64,000 nucleotides of DNA. Source: Persicobacter psychrovividus (GTDB lineage: Bacteria; Bacteroidota; Bacteroidia; Cytophagales; Cyclobacteriaceae). Under the pieces are notes generated by a model. That model was not told where the DNA came from and searched no databases. It saw only the letters and a program-made list of their open reading frames with translations. The DNA is taken from positions 682,001 through 746,000 of the forward strand of contig NZ_AP025293.1 of NCBI RefSeq assembly GCF_036492425.1, written 5' to 3'. The translations under genes and the position numbers were made by a program. Positions 53,861 to 62,251 of this stretch are shown piece by piece; within the stretch, counting starts at the first letter, position 1, and the number at the start of each line of letters is the position of its first letter.

Positions 53861-56092
53861 ATGAAATATTTTTTACTGATTTTTTGCTTTTGGATCTCAT
53901 TTTTATCGCCATCAAGCTCGACTGCTAAAGGGCATGAGCATCCGTCTTTGATTTTGACTAAAGCTTCAGTTAAAGAAATAAGAGATAATATTAATAAATA
54001 CCCGATACTTGAACGTACAGTATTGGAAATGAAAAAAAGATTAGACGCTACGATCGCTGAAGGCATTGAAGTGCCTATTCCAAAAGATCCAGCGGGTGGT
54101 TATACCCACGAACAGCATAAAGAGAACTATAGAAGAATGTATGAGGCGGGCATACTTTACCAGGTGTTGCAAGACCCCAAATATGCCCAGTTTGTAGACG
54201 ATATGCTGATGAAATATGCGGAAATGTTCCCCACATTACCGCTCCATCCTGTGAAAAAATCCTACGCGCCAGGGAAGTTGTTTTGGCAATGCCTTAATGA
54301 TGATAACTGGGTTGTGTACACCGCACAGGCTTACGATTGCGTTTACGATGCGATCAGCCCAAAACACCGAAAAATTATTGAAAAGGACCTGTTGCGTCCG
54401 TATGCTGAATTTTTGTCGAAAGAGAATCTGAAGGTGTTCAACCGAATTCATAATCATGGTGTTTGGGATGTGGCTGCGGTAGGAATGCTGGGTTATGTGC
54501 TCGGAGATCAGCAACTTGTAGAGCAAAGCCTTCATGGTTATTTCAAAAAACCGCTTAAAGGGGATGAGGCTTTTCGTCAGGCGAATGCCCGCGCAGGCTT
54601 TTACGCTCACCTGAATCAGCTGTTTGGCCCTGAGGGTTACTATACTGAAGGGCCATATTATCACCGTTATGCATTAACGCCTTTTATTTTATTTGCGGAG
54701 GCAATCTCGAACAATGAGCCTGAGCGAGATATTTTCCATTATCGAAACAGCGTTTTGTTGAAAACCGTCGATTGCCTGCTTCAGCTGACCAACGAGAAAG
54801 GGGAGTTTTTACCTTTCAATGATGCGATTCCAGAAATGAGCATCAATGCGCCATCGGTGATTGAAGGCGTGGATATTGCCTATAAACACGAGCAGAACCC
54901 TGATTTTGTGGCGGTGGCCGCTTTGCAAAATAAAGTAACCATCAGTGAGGGTGGTTTGATGATTGCCAAGGCACTTGCTTCGGGAGATGTACCCCGCATT
55001 CGTCGTCATTCACACATTATTAAAGATGGGCAGCACGGCGATCAGGGCGGTATAGGATTTCTTTACAGCAAAAACAGAGCAGAGCAGTTTGCGCTTACCC
55101 TTAAATATTCTACCCACGGCCTGAGCCATGGGCATTACGATAAACTTGGACTGACCCTTTATAAAAAAGGCAAGCCTGTTTTGCAGGATTACGGTGCCGT
55201 TCGGTATGTGAATGTCGAGCAAAAAGAGGGTGGCCGTTATCTGCCAGAAACGGCGAAGTTTGCCCGCCAGAGTGGTAGCCACAATGTGATGACCTGCGAT
55301 GGAAAGTCGCACTTTGACGGTAACATCAAGGAGTCCTCGAAACACTGGGGTACACTGATGGCCTTTGATGTCGATCATAAGGATTATCAGGCGATCAGGG
55401 CACGACAAAATCATGTGTATGAAGGCGTAGATATGCAGCGTACCATTGTTCAGATTCAGGATACTTCCCTACGGGACCCCATTTACCTGGATGTGATGGA
55501 AGGCTTCAGTAAGGAAACCCATCAGTACGATTTATCTTATCAGTATTTAGGACAAATCATGGATATGAAGTTTGATCAGTACACATCACATCAAACGCTT
55601 TCTCCAATCGGCACACAGGCAGGATTTGAGTATATCTGGAAAGTGGCCGAGGCGGAAACAACAACACAGAATGCGCAGTTTTCCTGGCTAAATCATGAGG
55701 TTTTTTATACCATCACGACCCTGAACAATGCGCCTACAAAGCAAACTTTAGGAGAATACGGGGCAAATGATCCCAATTTTAACCTTCGCCGTGAGCCCAT
55801 GTACATGATGTCGAGAAGGGCAGACGATGTGCGGTTTGTCAATTTAATTGAACCTCATGGCAAGATCAACCCTGCCACCAACGAGCTGGTCAGGGATACC
55901 CACTCGCAGATCTCTGATTTGAAAGAAACTAATTTAGCCGAAGGCCTAAACGTTGTTCAGTTCCAACATAGCAATGGACACACGTATCAGGTCTTTTTAG
56001 CGGCCAATAGTGATAAAGCGGCAAAGCATACCGCTACATTAAATAACGAAACTGTGCGTTGGCAAGGACCAATATCAGTGGTTGTTAAATAA
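53861..56092 (+). CDS. PL17 oligoalginate lyase
   Basis: 743 residues from the ATG at 53861; the frame opens at 53813, but the signal peptide MKYFLLIFCFWISFLSPSSS begins here. Alpha/alpha-toroid domain (about 30-370) with NRIHNHGVWD (Asn198-His199) and EGPYYHRYALTPF (Tyr266/Tyr267), then a heparinase II/III-like beta domain with HSHIIKDGQHGDQGG, STHGLSHGHYDKLGLTLY and SGSHNVMTCDG, the metal and active-site region. Exo-type lyase releasing unsaturated monouronate from alginate oligomers, probably in the periplasm. First gene of the plus-strand operon; kdgF follows after 22 bases. Confidence 0.95.
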   Translation: MKYFLLIFCFWISFLSPSSSTAKGHEHPSLILTKASVKEIRDNINKYPILERTVLEMKKRLDATIAEGIEVPIPKDPAGGYTHEQHKENYRRMYEAGILYQVLQDPKYAQFVDDMLMKYAEMFPTLPLHPVKKSYAPGKLFWQCLNDDNWVVYTAQAYDCVYDAISPKHRKIIEKDLLRPYAEFLSKENLKVFNRIHNHGVWDVAAVGMLGYVLGDQQLVEQSLHGYFKKPLKGDEAFRQANARAGFYAHLNQLFGPEGYYTEGPYYHRYALTPFILFAEAISNNEPERDIFHYRNSVLLKTVDCLLQLTNEKGEFLPFNDAIPEMSINAPSVIEGVDIAYKHEQNPDFVAVAALQNKVTISEGGLMIAKALASGDVPRIRRHSHIIKDGQHGDQGGIGFLYSKNRAEQFALTLKYSTHGLSHGHYDKLGLTLYKKGKPVLQDYGAVRYVNVEQKEGGRYLPETAKFARQSGSHNVMTCDGKSHFDGNIKESSKHWGTLMAFDVDHKDYQAIRARQNHVYEGVDMQRTIVQIQDTSLRDPIYLDVMEGFSKETHQYDLSYQYLGQIMDMKFDQYTSHQTLSPIGTQAGFEYIWKVAEAETTTQNAQFSWLNHEVFYTITTLNNAPTKQTLGEYGANDPNFNLRREPMYMMSRRADDVRFVNLIEPHGKINPATNELVRDTHSQISDLKETNLAEGLNVVQFQHSNGHTYQVFLAANSDKAAKHTATLNNETVRWQGPISVVVK

Positions 56093-56114
56093 TAATTTTT
56101 AAAGATACATAGGA

Positions 56115-56492
56115 ATGAAAAAGGTACAGAGCGAAGCATTCTTCTTGGATGCGGAAAACGAATGGGAAGTATTGGGAGGTGGAATTTCACGCAAAATCAT
56201 GGGATACGATGAGTCGATCATGATGGTGAAAGTCAACTTTGAAAAAGGAAGCATTGGCACCCCTCATCAGCACATTCATTCACAAACGACTTATGTAGTC
56301 AGTGGATCATTTGAAATGGACGTTGACGGTAAAAAGCAAGTCTTGAATGGCGGCGATTCTTTTTATATCGCACCAGACTTGATGCACTCAGCGGTTTGTC
56401 TTGAGGCAGGCATGTTGATTGACGTGTTCAGTCCTGTAAGAGAGGACTTCCTTGATGGAACAAAGCCTGCTTACTTAGGCGGCGGAAAATAA
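56115..56492 (+). CDS. kdgF: KdgF-type cupin, unsaturated uronate linearisation
   Basis: 125 residues, single cupin barrel. Metal ligands HQHIH with a following Gln (PHQHIHSQTTYVVSGSFEMDVDG) and the second motif APDLMHSAV are clear. In alginate and pectin loci this family speeds conversion of 4,5-unsaturated monouronates to the linear ketone (DEH). It lies between the lyase that makes the substrate and the permease/reductase that use the product. No signal peptide, so cytoplasmic. Confidence 0.92.
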   Translation: MKKVQSEAFFLDAENEWEVLGGGISRKIMGYDESIMMVKVNFEKGSIGTPHQHIHSQTTYVVSGSFEMDVDGKKQVLNGGDSFYIAPDLMHSAVCLEAGMLIDVFSPVREDFLDGTKPAYLGGGK

Positions 56493-56508
56493 TAAAACCA
56501 TAGCGATA

Positions 56509-57849
56509 ATGGACGTTTTGGAAAAAGAAAGATCACAACGTAAAGCAAATATAGAGGTGAAGGAGAAAGGATTTAAATTACCCAATTTAAGATGGGTGAT
56601 TATTGGGTTGATTGCTTTAGCAACGGTCATTAATTATATCGACAGATCGGCGCTTGCAATGATGTTCCCTGGAGAAAAGGGAATAGGAAAGACATTGGGG
56701 CTGTCGAAAGACGATTACGCCTTGATCTTGAATATCTTTATGGTGGCCTACGCCCTCGGGCAGACGTTTTCGGGGAAAATCTTCGATAAGGTGGGGACAC
56801 GTTTTGGTTATGTGATTTCTATCGGGATCTGGTCAATTTCTTCCTTCTGCCATACTTTTGCCCGCGGCATTTTTTCGCTTTCGTTTTTCAGATCCACTTT
56901 AGGGTTTGGCGAAGCAGGAAACTGGCCTGGTGCAGCAAAAAGTAATGCAGAGTGGTTCCCGATCAAAGAACGTGCTTTTGCGCAAGGCCTATTCAATGCA
57001 GGAGCCTCTCTGGGTTCTGTGGTAGCGCCTCCTTTTATCGCAACATTATTCGTGGCTTTTGGCTGGCAAACCACCTTCATGATCGTGGGTTCTTTAGGGA
57101 TGACGTGGATCATTCCCTGGGTGCTGATCAATAAAGGAACGCCTACCAAACACCCATGGATTACCAAAGAAGAGTGTCATTATATCAAATCGGGGCAGTC
57201 GAAAGCAGACAACGATGAGACGGCAGAAGCCATGCCTCTTCTTAAAATTTTATCCTACAAACAAGCGTGGGCGGTATTGGTGTCCCGTTTCTTCATGGAG
57301 CCAATCTGGTGGTTGTTCGTTGGCTGGATGCCGATCTACCTTGCAGATACTTATGGCTTTGATGTCAAAGAAATTGGTGCCTTTGCCTGGATCCCTTATG
57401 TAGGAGCAGCGATCGGTTCGGTTGCTGGAGGGTACTACTCAGGATTGCTGATCAAAAAAGGAAAATCAACCAATGTGGCGCGTAAACAGACGATCGTTAT
57501 TGGCGGTTTGATGATGCTTGCGGGTTTAGCGGCAGTATTAACGCTCGATTTAGGGAAATCCCCTGATTTGTTCGTGTATATCGTTGCAGTGGTATTGTTT
57601 GGTTTCCAATTTGCTATTGGTAATGTACAGACCCTTCCATCGGACTTGTTCTCTGGCAAAAATGTAGGATCGCTGGCGGGATTTGGCGGAACAATCGGGG
57701 TGATCTCCGTAGTGTTGATGAACTTCCTTGTTCCTAAACTGTCGGCAATTTCTTATAACTATATCTTCTTAATGATCGCCGTATTTGTCCCACTGGGCGT
57801 TGGATCGATCTTTTATTTTGCAAGAAATATCAAGCCTCTACAAGACTAA
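56509..57849 (+). CDS. MFS hexuronate/DEH-type permease
   Basis: 446 residues with 12 predicted membrane helices. The ExuT/anion:cation symporter pattern is visible: VINYIDRSALAMM in helix 1, GFGEAGNWPGAAKSNAEWFP in the loop after helix 4, RAFAQGLFNAGASLGSVVAPP. Brings unsaturated uronate or DEH over the inner membrane with protons. Starts 17 bases after kdgF. The Arg/Trp-rich loop motif and position in the operon support uronate as substrate. Confidence 0.93.
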   Translation: MDVLEKERSQRKANIEVKEKGFKLPNLRWVIIGLIALATVINYIDRSALAMMFPGEKGIGKTLGLSKDDYALILNIFMVAYALGQTFSGKIFDKVGTRFGYVISIGIWSISSFCHTFARGIFSLSFFRSTLGFGEAGNWPGAAKSNAEWFPIKERAFAQGLFNAGASLGSVVAPPFIATLFVAFGWQTTFMIVGSLGMTWIIPWVLINKGTPTKHPWITKEECHYIKSGQSKADNDETAEAMPLLKILSYKQAWAVLVSRFFMEPIWWLFVGWMPIYLADTYGFDVKEIGAFAWIPYVGAAIGSVAGGYYSGLLIKKGKSTNVARKQTIVIGGLMMLAGLAAVLTLDLGKSPDLFVYIVAVVLFGFQFAIGNVQTLPSDLFSGKNVGSLAGFGGTIGVISVVLMNFLVPKLSAISYNYIFLMIAVFVPLGVGSIFYFARNIKPLQD

Positions 57850-57904
57850 GCAACGCTTAGGGAGGTGTTCAAAATTAATTTAATACATAAAAAATATAAT
57901 CATT

Positions 57905-58669
57905 ATGAATCTTTCAGGAAAAGTAGCAATTATTACAGGTGGTGTACGTGACATCGGGCGTGAAATCACTTTGGCAATGGCAGAAGCAGGCGCAAAATTG
58001 GTAGTGAACTACTACGCTGCAGAAGAAAATGCAGAGGAAAATGCCGCTGAAACTGTTCGTTTGGCAAAAGAGAAAGGCGCTGAGATCATCACTGTTGCTG
58101 GTGACTTGATGAAAATGGACGAAGTGGAGAACGTTGTGGCTAAAGGTATCGAAGCTTTTGGTGACCGTATCGACGTATTGGTGAACGTAGCAGGTGGTAT
58201 TGTTGGTCGTAAGAAAATCGAAGAGCAAGACGAGAACTGGTACAACTTGTTGATGGACTTGAACATGAAAACGGTTTGGGCCATGACAAAAGCTGTTCGT
58301 CCTTATTTGGGTGAAGGTTCTTCTATCGTGAACTTTGCTTCTCAGGCTGGTCGTGACGGTGCTGGTGGTGGTGCTTCTTTGTACGGTGCTTCTAAAGCTG
58401 CTGTAATGGGCTTCACTCGTGCAATGGCGAAAGAATTGGGACCTGACGGTATCCGTTGTAACGCATTGTGCCCAGGTATGATCGCAACGAAATTCCACGA
58501 TGATCACACCCCGGCTCAGGCTCGTGTAAACGTTGCTGGTGCAACTGCTTTGCGTCGTGAAGGCCGTGCGGAAGAGGTCGCTGATTTGGTGGTTTACTTG
58601 GCTTCTGACAAGTCTTCATTCCTTTCAGGAAACAACATCGATATCAACGGTGGTTTGGCATTCTCTTGA
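57905..58669 (+). CDS. SDR-family DEH reductase
   Basis: 254 residues, classical SDR. Cofactor loop TGGVRDIGREI (a GxxxGxG variant), NVAGG, and catalytic Ser146, Tyr160, Lys164 (SQAGR, YGASK), closing with SGNNIDINGG. In alginate loci this enzyme reduces 4-deoxy-L-erythro-5-hexoseulose uronate (DEH) to 2-keto-3-deoxygluconate (KDG) with NAD(P)H. The gene is very strongly biased to GGT, GCT, CGT and AAC codons, a sign of high expression. 55 bases after the permease gene. A hairpin follows at 58681-58719. Confidence 0.93.
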   Translation: MNLSGKVAIITGGVRDIGREITLAMAEAGAKLVVNYYAAEENAEENAAETVRLAKEKGAEIITVAGDLMKMDEVENVVAKGIEAFGDRIDVLVNVAGGIVGRKKIEEQDENWYNLLMDLNMKTVWAMTKAVRPYLGEGSSIVNFASQAGRDGAGGGASLYGASKAAVMGFTRAMAKELGPDGIRCNALCPGMIATKFHDDHTPAQARVNVAGATALRREGRAEEVADLVVYLASDKSSFLSGNNIDINGGLAFS

Positions 58670-58680
58670 TGCAATAAAAT

Positions 58681-58719
58681 AAAGCAACAAGGTCGGGTTT
58701 TTATGCCCGATCTTGCTTT
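58681..58719 (+). terminator. Intra-operon hairpin after the SDR gene
   Basis: Stem AAGGTCGGG/CCCGATCTT with an outer AAAGC/GCTTT pair; no long T run, so a partial terminator or mRNA-stabilising hairpin. The rest of the 311-base gap (58670-58980) should hold the start of the kdgK transcript; nothing else is recognised. Confidence 0.55.
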
Positions 58720-58980
58720 ATCACAAACAATGATGACTTTGTGAAACACCATTAATTCATTGATCAATACTGACTTTAGGCATGGTTCTGAACGATGATA
58801 ATCTCTATCTTGTGAGAAGTTCATAGCCTGTTTTTTTAATAAATGCCAAGGTCATATTTTTATTCAAGGCGTTCAGGTGACCTATATTTTTTAGTGAAAG
58901 ACAACACCTGAGTTGATTTTGAAATCAAACTTTTCTGCGGTATTGGGCTGATTTTTTACAATTTAATATTTGTATAAGCA

Positions 58981-59979
58981 ATGGGTAAGGTTGTTACTTT
59001 TGGTGAGGTGCTGATGTGTCTGGCATCACCAGGATCTGTAAGGTTGAAGCAGTCTAAAAGTTTAGACATCGATTTTGGAGGAGCAGAAGCCAATGTGGCC
59101 GTTTCTTTGGCGCAATTTGGCGAAGATGTATCCTTCGTTACCAGGGTTCCGAAAAATGATATGGCGGAACTCGCACTGATGTCCCTCAAAAGTTTTGGTG
59201 TAAACACACATAATGTACAGTGGGGCGGTGACCGACTGGGCCTTTATTATTTTGAAAATGGGGCGGTTTATCGTGGCAGTAAAGTGATTTACGATCGCGA
59301 TCATTCAGCAATGGCGACCATCGAGCCGCATACGGTAAACTGGGATGAGGTGTTTAAAGATGCTGACTGGTTTCACTGGACGGGCATCACGCCTGCATTA
59401 TCGGCTTCGGCATTTAATGTTACCAAAGAGGCCCTGAAAGCCGCAAAAGAACGAGGTATTACCATTTCTGGCGACTATAATTTCCGCAAAAACCTCTGGA
59501 ACTGGGGTGTAGAAGCGGAAGAAGTCATGCCAGAATTGATGAATTATTGCGACATCATGTCGGGCATTCACCCAGACGTTGATGTGGTTAAAGAAAAAGT
59601 ATCTGATGCGCTTTATGCAGAAGCAGGGCAGCAGATGATGGACAAATATCCGAATTGTAAGTTGGTGGTTTTTACTTCGCGCGGAAGTGTATCGGCAAGT
59701 CATAACACTTGGGCGGGTGCATTGTACGACGGCGAGCGCGTTTATCGCAGCATCACTTACAATCTGACACACATTGTCGATCGTGTAGGGGGCGGAGACT
59801 CCTTTATGGCGGCATTGATTTATGCATTAAGAAATTACGAAACCAAGCAGGAAGCTGTGGATTTTGCCACGGCAGCTTCAACCCTGAAGCATTTTGTGCT
59901 TGGCGATCAAAATATATGTTCTGTTGAGGAGGTTGAAGCACTTATGGGTGGCGACCGCACAGGACTAATCAGTAGATAA
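58981..59979 (+). CDS. PfkB-family sugar kinase, KdgK paralogue 1
   Basis: 332 residues. Ribokinase fold with FGGAEANVAVSLAQFGEDVSFV near the N terminus, the SGDYNFRKNLW strand, and the C-terminal ATP-site signature DRVGGGDSFMAALIY with the catalytic Asp. The NxxE motif that binds Mg in many PfkB kinases is absent: the second paralogue has GNEEDAE near residue 195, this one has GIHPDVD. It may have changed activity or substrate. Codon use is ordinary, unlike the next gene. Best guess: KDG kinase-like, possibly for a related 2-keto-3-deoxy acid. Followed by paralogue 2 after 27 bases. Confidence 0.85.
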   Translation: MGKVVTFGEVLMCLASPGSVRLKQSKSLDIDFGGAEANVAVSLAQFGEDVSFVTRVPKNDMAELALMSLKSFGVNTHNVQWGGDRLGLYYFENGAVYRGSKVIYDRDHSAMATIEPHTVNWDEVFKDADWFHWTGITPALSASAFNVTKEALKAAKERGITISGDYNFRKNLWNWGVEAEEVMPELMNYCDIMSGIHPDVDVVKEKVSDALYAEAGQQMMDKYPNCKLVVFTSRGSVSASHNTWAGALYDGERVYRSITYNLTHIVDRVGGGDSFMAALIYALRNYETKQEAVDFATAASTLKHFVLGDQNICSVEEVEALMGGDRTGLISR

Positions 59980-60006
59980 CATACAATCAAAAAATAGAAT
60001 AGATAC

Positions 60007-61044
60007 ATGGCAAAAGTAGTCACTTTTGGAGAGATCATGTTGCGTTTGGCAACCCCTGGTTATTTGCGTTTTCACCAAGCAAACGAGTTCGAAGCAACTT
60101 ACGGTGGTGGTGAGTCAAACGTAGCTGTTTCATTGGCAAATTACGGTATGGATGCTGAGTTCGTCACTCGTCTTCCAAAAAATGACATTGGTGATGCTGC
60201 AATCAAAAAATTGCGTTCTTACAACGTAGAGACTAAAAACATCGCTTTGGGTGGTGACCGCGTAGGGATCTACTTCTTGGAAACAGGTGCTGTTGCTCGT
60301 GGTTCTAAAGTTGTTTATGACCGTGCCAACTCTGCGATTGCTGAGATCACACCAGGCATGATCAACTGGAAAGAAGTTTTCGCTGATGCTACTTGGTTCC
60401 ACTGGACGGGTATCACGCCAGCTTTGTCTGAAGGTGCTGCTGAAGCATTGAAAGAAGCTTTGGAAGTAGCAAAAGACATGGGCGTTACGGTTTCTTGTGA
60501 CTTGAACTACCGTGCCAAATTGTGGAAATACGGAAAAGCTTGTCATGAAGTAATGCCTGCATTGGTTGCTTTGACTGACGTTGTTTTGGGTAATGAGGAA
60601 GATGCTGAAATGGCATTGCACATTTCTCCTGACGGTGTGGACGTAACAGGTGGTCACGTAGAAGGCGAGGCTTACTTGTCTGTATCTAAAAAGATCATGG
60701 AGAAATTCCCAAAGGTGAAGAAAGTAATCACAACACTTCGTGGTTCTATCAACGCCAACCACAACACTTGGGAAGGTGTATTGTATGATGGCAAGACTTT
60801 GTTCAAGTCTTCTCGCAAGTATGATATCACGCACATCGTTGACCGTGTAGGTGGTGGAGATTCTTTCATGGGTGGATTGATCTACGGATTGAACACTTAC
60901 ACGGAAGATGATCAAAAAGCTTTGGATTTCGCCGTAGCTGCTTCATGTTTGAAACACACGATCAAAGGTGATTTCAACTTGGTAACGGTTGACGAAGTAG
61001 AGAAATTGATGGGTGGTGACGCTTCAGGTCGCGTAGCTCGATAA
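60007..61044 (+). CDS. kdgK: 2-keto-3-deoxygluconate kinase, KdgK paralogue 2
   Basis: 345 residues. N-terminal YGGGESNVAVSLANYGMDAEFV, the substrate-facing CDLNYRAKLW strand, NxxE motif in GNEEDAE (near 195) and the ATP-site signature DRVGGGDSFMGGLIYG with the catalytic Asp. All expected residues are present. Phosphorylates KDG to KDPG in the cytoplasm. Strong bias to GGT/GCT/CGT codons, as in the SDR and kdgA genes. An inserted HISPDGVDVTGGHVEGEAYL stretch near 203-222 is missing from paralogue 1. A 191-base repeat element follows. Confidence 0.93.
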   Translation: MAKVVTFGEIMLRLATPGYLRFHQANEFEATYGGGESNVAVSLANYGMDAEFVTRLPKNDIGDAAIKKLRSYNVETKNIALGGDRVGIYFLETGAVARGSKVVYDRANSAIAEITPGMINWKEVFADATWFHWTGITPALSEGAAEALKEALEVAKDMGVTVSCDLNYRAKLWKYGKACHEVMPALVALTDVVLGNEEDAEMALHISPDGVDVTGGHVEGEAYLSVSKKIMEKFPKVKKVITTLRGSINANHNTWEGVLYDGKTLFKSSRKYDITHIVDRVGGGDSFMGGLIYGLNTYTEDDQKALDFAVAASCLKHTIKGDFNLVTVDEVEKLMGGDASGRVAR

Positions 61045-61065
61045 GATTTCTTTGTTTTGATGAGT

Positions 61066-61256
61066 ACCCACAGATTACACAGATGCTCACAGATTTTTTT
61101 AGGGAGTTGATGAAATCACAGGTACTGATTAGGACATATTAGAGGTTGATGTAAAAATAGCATTGACCTCTTTTAAACAAATTCATTAATAAAAGAGCCC
61201 CTGACAGTTTATCAGATCTTTGGAGGAACACATCAAATCTGTGGAAATCTGTGGGT
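61066..61256. repeat. Short interspersed repeat element inside the operon
   Basis: Ends ACCCACAGATTACACAGAT (61066-61084) and AATCTGTGGAAATCTGTGG plus GT (61236-61256) are imperfect inverted copies made of CACAGAT repeats. 191 bases, no frame. This CCACAGATTACACAGAT type is a familiar non-coding repeat in Bacteroidota. It separates kdgK from kdgA. Confidence 0.65.
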
Positions 61257-61295
61257 TAATTCTTAACTGACAGGAGGACAAAATATATTCCAGTA

Positions 61296-61967
61296 ATGGC
61301 AAAATTCACAAGAATTGAAGTCGCTCAGAAGATGAAAGAAACAGGGATGATTCCTGTATTCTTCCACAAAGACTTGGACGTTTGTAAGCAAGTATTGAAA
61401 GCTACTTACGATGGTGGAGCACGTGTATTTGAATTCGTAAACCGTGGCGATTTCGCTCACGAGGTTTTTGGCGAATTGATCAAATGGGCAGCTACTGAAA
61501 CCCCAGAAATGATCTTGGGTATCGGTTCTGTCGTTGATGCACCAACAACAGCATTGTACATTCAATTGGGTGCAAACTTCGTGGTTTCTCCAATCATGAA
61601 CCCAGAGATGGCCAAAGTATGTAACCGCCGCAAGATCGCCTGGTCTCCAGGTTGTGGTTCTTTGTCTGAGATCTCTATGGCGGAAGAATTGGGTTGTGAG
61701 GTTGTTAAGATCTTCCCTGGTCAGCAAGTAGGTGGTCCTGATTTCGTGAAAGCGGTAAAAGGTCCTTTCCCATGGTCTTCAATCATGCCAACAGGTGGTG
61801 TGAAGCCTGAGCGTGAGAATTTGACAGAGTGGTTCAATGCAGGAGTTCACTGTGTAGGAATGGGATCGCAATTGATGATCAAAGATGCTGATGGCAACTT
61901 TGACTTGGAGGCGATCAAGAATAAAACTAAAGAAGCCTTGGCGATTATCGCTGAGCTTCGCGGATAA
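61296..61967 (+). CDS. kdgA: KDPG aldolase
   Basis: 223 residues, the normal length of the Eda/KdgA class I aldolase. Schiff-base Lys138 in EVVKIFPGQ, GSVVDAPTTALYIQLGANFVVSP, and the phosphate-binding IMPTGGVKPE and GMGSQL. Splits KDPG into pyruvate and glyceraldehyde-3-phosphate, the last step of the pathway. Highly biased codons, so strongly expressed. A long hairpin follows, 14 bases after the stop. Confidence 0.96.
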   Translation: MAKFTRIEVAQKMKETGMIPVFFHKDLDVCKQVLKATYDGGARVFEFVNRGDFAHEVFGELIKWAATETPEMILGIGSVVDAPTTALYIQLGANFVVSPIMNPEMAKVCNRRKIAWSPGCGSLSEISMAEELGCEVVKIFPGQQVGGPDFVKAVKGPFPWSSIMPTGGVKPERENLTEWFNAGVHCVGMGSQLMIKDADGNFDLEAIKNKTKEALAIIAELRG

Positions 61968-61980
61968 TTTCGCAATTATC

Positions 61981-62025
61981 CACAGAGACAGGGCAACACC
62001 TGCGCTGTCTCTGTGCGATTGCCTT
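61981..62025 (+). terminator. Hairpin after kdgA
   Basis: 11-bp perfect stem CACAGAGACAG/CTGTCTCTGTG with a 13-base loop, then GCGATTGCCTTTTT. Probable terminator or 3' mRNA-protecting hairpin. The rest of 61968-62251 holds no gene. Confidence 0.65.
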
Positions 62026-62251
62026 TTTCCTTTCCAAAGAAAAAAGCGGCACTGCTACGCTGGTCGCACATTGGAGGGGAGGACACCGTGAGGGTGAAAA
62101 TTTCAGCGCCAGCGCATTGCACTCCATTTTATTTTTTGACCTTTTACATTTCACATTTTTACCCTTTCACCTCACCTCAAGTAAAGGATCAAAAAACGCT
62201 TCACTTCAGTAAAAGAGTGCACATTATAATACAACATACATTAGGGAAATC

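Noticed and set aside
60130-60915. 261-residue antisense frame over kdgK (and a 197-residue one at 57914-58507)
   Set aside because: Explained by strong codon bias in the sense genes, which removes stop codons from the other strand; the translated composition is His/Thr/Phe/Cys-rich and not protein-like.
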